This document shows positions 56,293-64,000 of a DNA stretch of 64,000 nt, in pieces (within the stretch, counting starts at the first letter, position 1; each line of letters starts with the position of its first letter). A program made the translations under genes and the position numbers. This DNA is from Streptosporangium roseum DSM 43021. GTDB taxonomy: Bacteria; Actinomycetota; Actinomycetes; Streptosporangiales; Streptosporangiaceae. The notes beneath the pieces were generated by a model. It worked only from the letters and a program-made list of their open reading frames with translations, ran no database searches and was not told the DNA's origin. The stretch is from the NCBI RefSeq assembly GCF_000024865.1, contig NC_013595.1, forward strand, positions 1,116,001 through 1,180,000, written 5' to 3'.

Positions 56293-57360
56293 TCACGCGG
56301 GGCGGGCGGGGTGGAGGGCGAGCGTCGGGTAGTCGGTGTAGCCGCGGTGGTCGCCGCCGAAGGCCGTGCTGAAGTCGGGCTCGTTGAGCGGTGCGCCGAG
56401 CCGGAGGCGGAGCGGCAGGTCGGGGTTCGCCAGGAAGGACGCGCCCAGCGCGACCAGGTCGGCCCCCCTGCCCAGCCAGTGGGACGCCCTGGCGGCGGGG
56501 TCGCCGAGCGAGGGGTCGTTGACGATGAGCGTGTTCGGCCACAGCGAGCGGATCCGGTCGCTGAGCTCGCCCGAACCGCCCGCGACGAGGTGCAGGTAGG
56601 CGAGGTCCATCTCGGAGAGCGCGGAGACCAGCGCCGGGTAGACCACGTCCGCGTCGTCCTCCCGCAGGTCCTGCACGCCGCTGGCGGGGGAGAGCCGGAT
56701 GCCGACGCGGGAGGAGCCGATCGCGTCGGCGACCGCCCGGGCGGTCTCCACGGCGAAGCGGATCCGGCCGTCCGCGGACCCGCCGAAGCGGTCGTCGCGC
56801 AGGTTGGCGTTCTGGGACAGGAACTGGTGGATGAGGTAGCCGTTCGCGCCGTGCAGCTCGACCCCGTCGAAGCCGGCGTCGATCGCGCGGACGGCGGCGG
56901 CGGCGAAGTCCCGGACGGTCGCCTCGACCTCGGCGGTGGACAGCTCCACCGGGGTGGGGACGTCCTGCATGCCGGCCGGGGTGAAGATCTGCGCGGCCGG
57001 CCGTACGGCGGACGGCGCGACCGGCGGCGCGCCGGTGTTGTCGGGATGGCCGATCCGGCCGGAGTGCATGAGCTGGGCGAAGATCCGCCCGCCCGCCGCG
57101 TGGACGGCGTCGGTGACCTCGCGCCAGCCGGCCACCTGCTCGTCGGTGTGCAGGCCGGGCGTGTCCATGTATCCCTTGCCCGCCGGGCTCGGCTGCACGC
57201 CCTCGGTGACGATCAGGCCGGCCGAGGCCCGCTGGGCGTAGTAGAGGGCCGTCAGCGACGAGGGGATGCCGTCGACGTAGCTCCGCGAGCGCGTCATGGG
57301 GGCCATCACGAGCCGGTTGGGCAGTTCCAGGTCACCGAGTCTGAACGGTGCGAACGGCAT
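56293..57360 (-). CDS. Old-yellow-enzyme family alkene reductase (NemA-like)
   Basis: 355-residue FMN-dependent NAD(P)H:flavin oxidoreductase. I choose the ATG at 57360 (MPFAPFRLGDLELPNRLVMAPMTRSR) with AAAGGA eight bases upstream. Conserved features are the MAPMTR FMN-binding segment, GLIVTEGVQPSPAGKGY, HSGRIGH, the substrate-binding His/Asn in ELHGANGYLIHQFLSQNANLRDDRFGG, and LGASFLANPDLPLRLRLGAPLN near the end. Such enzymes reduce electrophilic alkenes. The divergent MarR gene and shared operators indicate induction by reactive compounds. Confidence 0.92.
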   Translation of the reverse strand: MPFAPFRLGDLELPNRLVMAPMTRSRSYVDGIPSSLTALYYAQRASAGLIVTEGVQPSPAGKGYMDTPGLHTDEQVAGWREVTDAVHAAGGRIFAQLMHSGRIGHPDNTGAPPVAPSAVRPAAQIFTPAGMQDVPTPVELSTAEVEATVRDFAAAAVRAIDAGFDGVELHGANGYLIHQFLSQNANLRDDRFGGSADGRIRFAVETARAVADAIGSSRVGIRLSPASGVQDLREDDADVVYPALVSALSEMDLAYLHLVAGGSGELSDRIRSLWPNTLIVNDPSLGDPAARASHWLGRGADLVALGASFLANPDLPLRLRLGAPLNEPDFSTAFGGDHRGYTDYPTLALHPARPA

Positions 57361-57374
57361 GGCGAGATCCTTTC

Positions 57375-57427
57375 TTGGCCGACCAACTTGGCCAGCCAAT
57401 GGTTAGTTCTACAACTTGGCCGGCCAA
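57375..57427. promoter_or_regulatory. Three MarR-type operators between reductase and marR
   Basis: TTGGCCGACCAA (57375-57386), TTGGCCAGCCAA (57388-57399) and the perfect palindrome TTGGCCGGCCAA (57416-57427) share the pattern TTGGCCNNCCAA. They lie between the divergent starts at 57360 and 57469. The third supplies the -35 TTGGCC of the marR promoter. They are best read as binding sites of the adjacent MarR protein. Confidence 0.8.
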
Positions 57428-57444
57428 CTTGCAAGCGGTAGGCT
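57416..57444 (+). promoter_or_regulatory. Promoter of marR gene overlapping operator
   Basis: -35 TTGGCC (57416-57421), a 17-base spacer and -10 TAGGCT (57439-57444). The -35 is the left half of the perfect operator palindrome, so bound MarR would block polymerase. Confidence 0.65.
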
Positions 57445-57468
57445 CATCTGCGGAACGGGAGGCCTGAG

Positions 57469-57975
57469 ATGACGGAGCCGATGTTCGAGGAGGGTGTGCG
57501 GGAGACGGGCGAGGACGGCGGCCTGAACTGCCTGATGGCCCAGACGACGCGCGGCCACCGCGTGCTGCTCGCCACACTCCTCGGGGAGATCGACCTCTAC
57601 CCGGGGCAGGAGCGGGTGATGACCGCGATCTGGGAGAACGGCCCGCAGTCGCAGAACGCCCTGGCCAGGATCGTCGGCATCGACGTGTCCACGATGACCA
57701 AGTCCCTGCAGCGCCTTGAGCGCAGCGGGTTCGTCAGGCGCAGCCCCTGTCCGACCAACCGGCGCGTCAGCATCGTCGACACCACGCCGGAGGGCGACGC
57801 GCTGCGACCGCGGATAGACCGGGTGCTGTCGGAGGTCCACGCGCGGATGACCCGGGGGCTGACGCCCGAGCAGACGGACCAGCTCTGCTCGCTGCTGGAG
57901 GTCGTCCGGGGCAACATCTGCCGCGAGGCGGAGCTGGCCGGTTCGGCGGGGCCGATCCCTCCGGGAAGCTGCTGA
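57469..57975 (+). CDS. MarR-family transcriptional regulator
   Basis: 168 residues with GGGAGG seven bases before the ATG. The winged helix-turn-helix covers about residues 45-110: LYPGQERVMTAIWENGPQSQNALARIVGIDVSTMTKSLQRLERSGFVRR, then the wing CPTNRRVSIVDTTPEG. Three Cys (residues 24, 98 and 155 approximately, plus one at the terminus) could allow thiol-based sensing, in keeping with a neighbouring reductase. It probably represses itself and the divergent reductase via the TTGGCCNNCCAA sites. Confidence 0.9.
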   Translation: MTEPMFEEGVRETGEDGGLNCLMAQTTRGHRVLLATLLGEIDLYPGQERVMTAIWENGPQSQNALARIVGIDVSTMTKSLQRLERSGFVRRSPCPTNRRVSIVDTTPEGDALRPRIDRVLSEVHARMTRGLTPEQTDQLCSLLEVVRGNICREAELAGSAGPIPPGSC

Positions 57976-58051
57976 GAGGGGCGCGGGCCTGCGGCTTGCC
58001 GGCGGCTCCGGAGACTGCCGGGAGGGGGGCGGGCCCGCCCGTACGGGACGA

Positions 58052-59212
58052 TCAGTCCTTGTCGTTGCGCGTGGGGCGCAGGAGCACTTCGGCCAGGGCC
58101 AGCATGGTCTCCTCAAGGGCGCCCAGGCGGCGGGTGAGGTCGGCGCGGGTGGGCTCCATCGTCTCGCTGAGGGCCTCGGCGAGCTGCTCGCGGTCGGGCT
58201 GGGCGCCGAGCATGTCGGCCAGGGGCAGGAGGGCCGCCTGGCTCTGGACGACACGCTCGTCCAGGGCGGCGAACCGCCTGGCGTGGTCGTCGGTCTGGGC
58301 GCCGACGATCTCGCTGATGTTCAGGACGGCCGGCAGGCGGCCGACCCGCTGGTCGACCGCCTCGACGCGGTCGTCGACGCCCTCCAGCCGCAGCCCGATC
58401 TTCTCCACGTGGCCGTCCAGCGCGCACAGGCGGGAGTCGACGACGTCCACCCGGCCGGTGACGCGGCCCTCGACGTCGTCGAGACGCTCGTCGAGCAGAT
58501 CGACCTTGCCGTTCACCTGCTCGACCGCGGCGAGCAGCCGGCCGGCCGCGTCGCCGACGGCCTCCCGCACGCTCGCGGACAGGTCGAGCATCCCGGACTC
58601 AAGGCGTTCGGCGCGCTGGCCGAGGTCGGCCAGTGACCTGTCCAGGCGGGTGAAGCGGCCGGCCGCGGCCTCCATGTTCGCCTGGATCTGCCCGAGGCGC
58701 TTGACGGCGTCGCCCACCCGGTCGCCGACCCCCCGGGTGCCGTCGGTGATCGACTGAAGGCGGACGAGTGCCTCGTCCACGCTCTCGCCGACGGTGCCGA
58801 TGTCGGCCCAGAGGCTCGGCAGCTCGCCCACGGGCGTGACCCGGTCGCGGACGGAGTCGACCCGCTGGCCGAGGGAGCCGACGCGCTCGCCCACGGCGTC
58901 CACGTGGTCGCGGACCGCCTCGACGTGCTGGGCGAGCCCCTCGGCCCACGCCGGGGGGCGGACGGCGATGTCGTCCAGACGGCCGTGGACGGACTCCAGC
59001 GTGCCGCTCAGCCCGCCGAGCTCGCGCTCCCTGACCTCCCGCAGCAGCCACTCCATGCCCTCCAGGCGCTGGCGGATCTCGTCCAGCACGGCGCCCTGGG
59101 TGCGCTGTTCGTACACGTGGTCCTGAGCGGCGCGGGCGAGGAGCTCGCGCATCCGGTCGGAGATGGCGGTCTGACTGCCTGCCTGGAGCAGGGTGTGGTC
59201 GGAGTGATCCAC
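58052..59212 (-). CDS. Long coiled-coil protein, unknown function
   Basis: 386 residues. I choose the GTG at 59212 (VDHSDHTLLQAG), because AAGGAG is six bases upstream; the longer frame from 59227 would use that ribosome-binding site as codons. From about residue 40 to the end it is a nearly continuous heptad pattern, with repeats such as VDAVGERVGSLGQRVDSVRDRV. There is no signal peptide or membrane helix, one Cys and few aromatic residues. It resembles filament-like or scaffold proteins of actinomycetes in composition only; no family is recognised. Confidence 0.75.
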   Translation of the reverse strand: MDHSDHTLLQAGSQTAISDRMRELLARAAQDHVYEQRTQGAVLDEIRQRLEGMEWLLREVRERELGGLSGTLESVHGRLDDIAVRPPAWAEGLAQHVEAVRDHVDAVGERVGSLGQRVDSVRDRVTPVGELPSLWADIGTVGESVDEALVRLQSITDGTRGVGDRVGDAVKRLGQIQANMEAAAGRFTRLDRSLADLGQRAERLESGMLDLSASVREAVGDAAGRLLAAVEQVNGKVDLLDERLDDVEGRVTGRVDVVDSRLCALDGHVEKIGLRLEGVDDRVEAVDQRVGRLPAVLNISEIVGAQTDDHARRFAALDERVVQSQAALLPLADMLGAQPDREQLAEALSETMEPTRADLTRRLGALEETMLALAEVLLRPTRNDKD

Positions 59213-59405
59213 CGAAAGCTCCTTCACTCGCCGACGGTCAGCCGCGCGGTGGGGTTGGTCCTTTTGCTAATCGACGCGTTGCTATCAGACGCGCTTCAAC
59301 CGCAGGCGGGGGAAGAACTCCCGCGCGACAACCCTAGCCTCTGGATCAAGGTTTTTCAGAGCGGAATTTAAAAGATCGTGATTGCCAACACAATGTCCGA
59401 ATTCG

Positions 59406-59445
59406 CTGTTCAGGCAGGTCAAGAACTGTTCAGGCGGGTCAAGAA
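59406..59445 (+). repeat. 20-bp tandem repeat at end of methyltransferase gene
   Basis: CTGTTCAGGCAGGTCAAGAA (59406-59425) is followed by CTGTTCAGGCGGGTCAAGAA (59426-59445), differing at one base. The second copy includes the stop codon of the minus-strand methyltransferase. The surrounding 59228-59438 gap is AT-richer than its flanks and holds no gene. Confidence 0.8.
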
Positions 59446-60605
59446 GGGGTGCAGATGAGGGCGAAGGGCCTCTCGATAATCCGGGTGAGAATGACAACCA
59501 TGGATTTGTCGCCAGAAAGTCTCAGGTCTTTCCGCAGGCGTTCGATGTCGACCGCCGAGCCGCGCTTCTTGATCGTCACGTTGCCGGCCCCGCGCTCGCG
59601 GAGCGCCGCCCGCAGCCGCTTGAGCGAGAACGGCAGCATCTCGTGGACCTCGTACCGGGACGCCCACGGCGTCTCCACGGCGAGGTCCCCGGTGATGTAG
59701 GCGATGTGCGGGTCGAGCAGGTGGCCGCCGACCATCGCGGCGATCTCCGCGACGAGATGGGCACGGATGGCCGCGCCGTCCGGTTCGTACACGTAGCGGC
59801 CGACGGGGCCGTGCCCGGCCTGGCCCAGCGCCGGATCGGGCGTCACCGTCGCGCCCGCCGGCAGGATCGTGGCCCTGCGCCCGGTGTCGCCGGCCAGCCC
59901 GCCGCACCAGATCACGGCCTCCTTGACGTCGCCCTTGTAGGAGACCCACTCGGCCTCGGCTCCGTCGGGGATGAACTCGTAGGGGATGCCGGGGGCGACC
60001 TTCAGGCAGGCGGCCCCCGCCTTCGCCACCATCTCCAGCACCTCGGGCCACGGCGGCGAGTAGGCCATCGGGTCGAAGGTCCTGCCCCGCGCGGTACGGC
60101 GGGCGGGGTCGGCGAACAGGACGTCGAAGGCGGCCGGGTCGACCGTGGCGGCGTCGGCCGTACGGACCGAGACCCGGTCGCCGAAGCCGAGGGCGTCGGC
60201 GTTGGCCTGGGCGATCGCCGCGGTGAGCGGGTCGGCGTCCACGGCCTCCACCTCGCATCCGGCCCTGGCCAGCGCGAGGAGGTCCCCGCCGATACCGCAG
60301 CAGACGTCGGCCACCCGGGAGCCCGGGGCGATGCGGCGGGCCCGGTGGTCGGCCACCTCACGGCGGGTGGCCTGCTCCAGGCCGCCGGAGGTGAAGTACA
60401 TGAGGTCGGCGTCGGCGCCGAACTTCTCCCTCGCGCGCCGCCTGAGCATGGCCTGCGTGAGCGCGGCCGAGGTCAGGTGGGCGTCGTAGGTCTTCCTGAG
60501 CCGCGTCACCGCCGCCACCGGGTCGTCGCCCACGAGCTGGGCCGCCGCCCCGAGGGCCTCCTGGCCACGCGGTGTCAGCAGCTCCCGGAATGCGTCAAGG
60601 TCCAC
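59439..60605 (-). CDS. THUMP-like class I SAM-dependent methyltransferase
   Basis: 388 residues. The Rossmann SAM-binding motif I is VADVCCGIGGDLLALA (about residues 98-113), followed by the acidic end of strand 2 in VEAVDADPLTAAI and a catalytic-type FADPARRTARGR. The C-terminal third (about 295-388), with SLKRLRAALRERGAGNVTIKKRG, fits a THUMP-like RNA-binding domain. Class: putative rRNA or tRNA methyltransferase of actinomycetes; target unknown. A TAGCGT eight bases before the GTG start suggests a leaderless mRNA. Confidence 0.88.
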   Translation of the reverse strand: MDLDAFRELLTPRGQEALGAAAQLVGDDPVAAVTRLRKTYDAHLTSAALTQAMLRRRAREKFGADADLMYFTSGGLEQATRREVADHRARRIAPGSRVADVCCGIGGDLLALARAGCEVEAVDADPLTAAIAQANADALGFGDRVSVRTADAATVDPAAFDVLFADPARRTARGRTFDPMAYSPPWPEVLEMVAKAGAACLKVAPGIPYEFIPDGAEAEWVSYKGDVKEAVIWCGGLAGDTGRRATILPAGATVTPDPALGQAGHGPVGRYVYEPDGAAIRAHLVAEIAAMVGGHLLDPHIAYITGDLAVETPWASRYEVHEMLPFSLKRLRAALRERGAGNVTIKKRGSAVDIERLRKDLRLSGDKSMVVILTRIIERPFALICTPS

Positions 60606-60613
60606 GCCACCCG

Positions 60614-60619
60614 ACGCTA
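60614..60619 (-). promoter_or_regulatory. -10-like TAGCGT, possible leaderless start
   Basis: TAGCGT on the minus strand lies eight bases before the GTG of the methyltransferase gene. A GGGTGG in the spacer gives a weak alternative ribosome-binding site. Confidence 0.4.
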
Positions 60620-60624
60620 CCGCC

Positions 60625-61305
60625 TCAGCTCAGCAGGTCGGCCAGGTCGATCTCAAAGGGGAACGGCACCTCCAGCGAGAGTCTGCCGTGATGGATGCCG
60701 GTGGGTACGTAGGCGCGGGTGGCGGGGTCGAGTTCGTAGACGTAGACCACTGGTTTGCCGCCTTCCTCTTCGATCCGCCAGAAGTGCGCGATTCCGGCTG
60801 CCGCATACCGGGGAGGTTTGACCTCGCGGTCACGGAGCTTGGACTCGGGGGAGACCACCTCCACGACCAGGTGGACCTCCTCGGGGGTGTACGAAGTGCG
60901 GTCGTGGTCATGGTCCAGGGTGGCGTCGATGAGGAGCACATCGGGGCAGGGGCGCTGCCTGACACCGAGGGTGACGTCCATCTGCGTGGCCACCGCGAGG
61001 CGTTCGGGCGCCTGGGCCTCGAAACTGCTCGCGAGTCTCCGGATCACGACATCGTGGAAGCGCTTCTGGGGGGACATGAAGATGAGGGCTCCATCGACGA
61101 GTTCGACGTGCTTGAAGAAGTCCAGCTCGCCGTTGGGGCCCTCCTCGGGGAGGCGGTCGAGGTCGTCGGCCGCCCATCCGCCGGACGGCGGATACGGCCA
61201 GTTGGTGAGCAGGCCGCCGTTCTTACGCAGCGTGTCCGCTTCCTCGCTTATCGTGCTGGTCACGTCGTCCACCGTAGCGTCGTCGTCGTCACCGTGTGTG
61301 GCCAT
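60625..61305 (-). CDS. Uma2/DUF820-family PD-(D/E)XK-like protein
   Basis: 226 residues from the ATG at 61305 (MATHGDDDDATVDD). After an acidic N-terminus the Uma2 (DUF820) pattern is clear: FKHVELVDGALIFMSPQKRFHD, the putative catalytic Asp in CPDVLLID, and VHLVVEVVSPESKLRDREVKPPRYAAAGIAHFWRIE with the ExV..K-type core. The fold is related to restriction endonucleases. This family is strongly expanded in actinomycetes and cyanobacteria, and its role is unknown. It is a single gene without a visible partner. Confidence 0.9.
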   Translation of the reverse strand: MATHGDDDDATVDDVTSTISEEADTLRKNGGLLTNWPYPPSGGWAADDLDRLPEEGPNGELDFFKHVELVDGALIFMSPQKRFHDVVIRRLASSFEAQAPERLAVATQMDVTLGVRQRPCPDVLLIDATLDHDHDRTSYTPEEVHLVVEVVSPESKLRDREVKPPRYAAAGIAHFWRIEEEGGKPVVYVYELDPATRAYVPTGIHHGRLSLEVPFPFEIDLADLLS

Positions 61306-61498
61306 TGAGTCACATTCCCGTCGGAGTCCGCCCCGTCCCCCTGTATGTTCCCCGAATCGGGGGGGTGACGTCCGGAAACGGCGCAGTTCACGGTGATGGC
61401 CTGCGGGCGCGGGCCTCCGGTGTCCCCCTCCGGAGGGGGCGGGCGGCCCGGCGGAGGGGGCGATGTTGTTCGCGGGAAGCGCATCAGGGCGGTTCGTG

Positions 61499-61527
61499 TT
61501 GACTGTCAAGGCCTACTTGCATACTGT
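61499..61527 (+). promoter_or_regulatory. Promoter of groES-groEL
   Basis: TTGACT (61499-61504), 17-base spacer, TACTGT (61522-61527): a good housekeeping-sigma promoter. The predicted start near 61534 coincides with the first base of the CIRCE element. Confidence 0.8.
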
Positions 61528-61533
61528 TCCGTA

Positions 61534-61560
61534 TTGGCACTCTCCCCTTGAGAGTGCCAA
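61534..61560 (+). promoter_or_regulatory. CIRCE operator (HrcA site)
   Basis: TTGGCACTC (61534-61542), nine-base spacer, GAGTGCCAA (61552-61560): a perfect inverted repeat that matches the CIRCE consensus TTAGCACTC-N9-GAGTGCTAA except for one symmetrical base. HrcA binding here represses groES-groEL until heat shock. Confidence 0.93.
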
Positions 61561-61650
61561 ATCATATGCGACGAGGCAGGTCTGACTCCCGCGACGGCAG
61601 ACCGCTGGTCGCCTCTTCTAGATCATTCAAATCTGAAGGGGAGGTCCGAC

Positions 61651-61962
61651 GTGACGACCGCCACCAAGGTTCCCGTTAAGCCGCTCGGCGACCGCATTGT
61701 GGTCCAGCCGCTTGAGGCCGAGCAGACCACCGCTTCCGGCCTCGTGATCCCGGACACCGCCAAGGAGAAGCCGCAGGAGGGCAAGGTCCTCGCGGTGGGC
61801 CCCGGCAACTGGGACGAGGACGGCGACAAGCGGATTCCGCTCGACGTCAAGGAGGGCGACATCGTCCTCTACAGCAAGTACGGCGGCACCGAGGTGAAGT
61901 ACGGCGGCGAGGAGTACCTGGTGCTCTCCGCTCGTGACGTGCTCGCCATCATCGAGAAGTAA
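61651..61962 (+). CDS. groS: Co-chaperonin GroES
   Basis: 103-residue GroES, the heptameric lid of the chaperonin. The start is GTG (MTTATKVPVKPLGDRIVVQP). The mobile loop EAEQTTASGLVIPDTAKEKP and the motif VLYSKYGGTEVKYGGEEYLVLSARDVLAII are typical. It follows the CIRCE element by 90 bases with GAAGGGGAGG upstream, and is followed by a small hairpin and groEL. Confidence 0.97.
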   Translation: MTTATKVPVKPLGDRIVVQPLEAEQTTASGLVIPDTAKEKPQEGKVLAVGPGNWDEDGDKRIPLDVKEGDIVLYSKYGGTEVKYGGEEYLVLSARDVLAIIEK

Positions 61963-61990
61963 ACAAGCTTCATAAAAGATGACGTATCGA

Positions 61991-62020
61991 GCCCCGGGTC
62001 GCGTGAGCGCCCGGGGCTTT
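61991..62020 (+). terminator. Attenuator-like hairpin between groES and groEL
   Basis: GCCCCGGG (61991-61998) pairs with CCCGGGGC (62010-62017) across 11 bases and is followed by TTT. It could reduce read-through, giving more GroES than GroEL mRNA. Confidence 0.6.
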
Positions 62021-62051
62021 GATGCGCCGACGTACTTCAGAGAGGATTGAC

Positions 62052-63677
<1,626 letters not shown>

Positions 63678-63694
63678 TCCCCGACGGGACCGTA

Positions 63695-63730
63695 CGGCCC
63701 GCGCCCCCTCGGGGCGCGGGCCGTTCCGTT
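63695..63730 (+). terminator. Rho-independent terminator after groEL
   Basis: CGGCCCGCGCCCC (63695-63707) pairs with GGGGCGCGGGCCG (63711-63723), followed by TTCCGTTTT. It is a clear operon end. Confidence 0.88.
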
Positions 63731-64000
63731 TTCCGGTAAACCGAAAGGGGTCCCAAAGCGTCACCGTCTGTCGCGCGGAAGACCAAACGTTCTTCTGACA
63801 AATAGCTGACATATTCGGCTATCCAATGAAATATTTACGCATACCAAGGTCTTTACTGTCGCCATTCGATTACGCTCGGTTATCTCCGCCTCAATGTGAC
63901 CAATCCGTAGCCGTTTGCCATGACGACAGGCCGGATCAGGGCGGGCATCATGCCTAACGTGACCGAGGGATGCGTCGCCGACGCCAAAAATGGGGTAAGG
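63731..64000. other. Relatively AT-rich non-coding end of window
   Basis: The last 270 bases have no supported gene. The stretch 63780-63900 is clearly AT-richer than the rest of the window, as expected for a promoter region of a gene beyond the edge. A frame from the GTG at 63959 and one from the ATG at 63970 are open to the end, but are too short to identify. Confidence 0.5.

Overview
The window is high-GC actinobacterial chromosome. The gene order rplV-rpsC ... rplO / secY-adk-map / infA-rpmJ-rpsM-rpsK-rpsD-rpoA-rplQ-truA / rplM-rpsI-glmM / coaA / glmS-acpS-nnr-alr-tsaE-tsaB-rimI-tsaD / groES-groEL is the classic actinomycete ribosomal-protein super-locus with its downstream cell-wall and tRNA-modification genes. 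RpoA, S5 and L13 read like Streptomyces/Streptosporangiales proteins. The DUF11 giant protein, class E-like sortases and DUF1707 protein also fit a filamentous actinomycete, and a Streptosporangium-like genome is my best inference. No rRNA, tRNA, CRISPR array, insertion sequence or integrase was seen.

Layout. 1-2157 is the tail of the S10 operon (rplV, rpsC, rplP, rpmC, rpsQ), ending at a hairpin. 2418-6671 is the spc operon (rplN to rplO). 6882-9784 is secY-adk-map behind a terminator. 9808-12221 is an accessory insert (DUF1707 membrane protein, small secreted protein, secreted protein plus sortase). 12407-17350 is the infA-alpha operon to truA. 17447-21668 holds three minus-strand envelope genes: two paralogous single-pass proteins with Pro-rich cytoplasmic tails, and a CAP-domain protein. 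22028-24416 is rplM-rpsI-glmM. 25497-37232 is one giant secreted protein of about 3,911 residues (lectin-like head, IPT, Fn3, Ig-like, then 21 DUF11 repeats), followed by a small membrane-anchored DUF11 protein. 38067-39904 is a minus-strand pair, an AAA/RecF-type ATPase and a PIN nuclease, which looks like a defence or toxin module. 39938-43344 is a tightly overlapping two-ATPase/two-permease ABC operon, preceded by a DUF389 membrane protein. 44519-56228 runs through coaA, glmS, acpS, nnr, alr, an alpha/beta hydrolase and the tsaE-tsaB-rimI-tsaD set; a second secreted protein/sortase pair sits between tsaE and tsaB. 56293-61305 holds an old-yellow-enzyme reductase with a divergent MarR regulator, a coiled-coil protein, a THUMP-like methyltransferase and a Uma2-family protein. 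61534-63677 is a CIRCE-controlled groES-groEL1 operon. The last 280 bases are a relatively AT-rich stretch with no gene that I can support.

How it works together. The core genes build ribosomes, RNA polymerase, the Sec translocon and the early steps of peptidoglycan, CoA and t6A synthesis. The accessory insertions are almost all cell-surface functions (adhesin, sortases, CAP protein, ABC exporters). The best candidates for undescribed biology are the ATPase-PIN pair, whose likely ribosome-binding site lies inside a hairpin, and the lectin/DUF11 surface system. Other points to check are the Arg/Gly-rich tails on S3 and S5, the low-complexity insertions inside TruA and Nnr, a paired DnaA-box element before acpS, and a recurrent -10-like motif 6-8 nt before start codons that suggests leaderless mRNAs.
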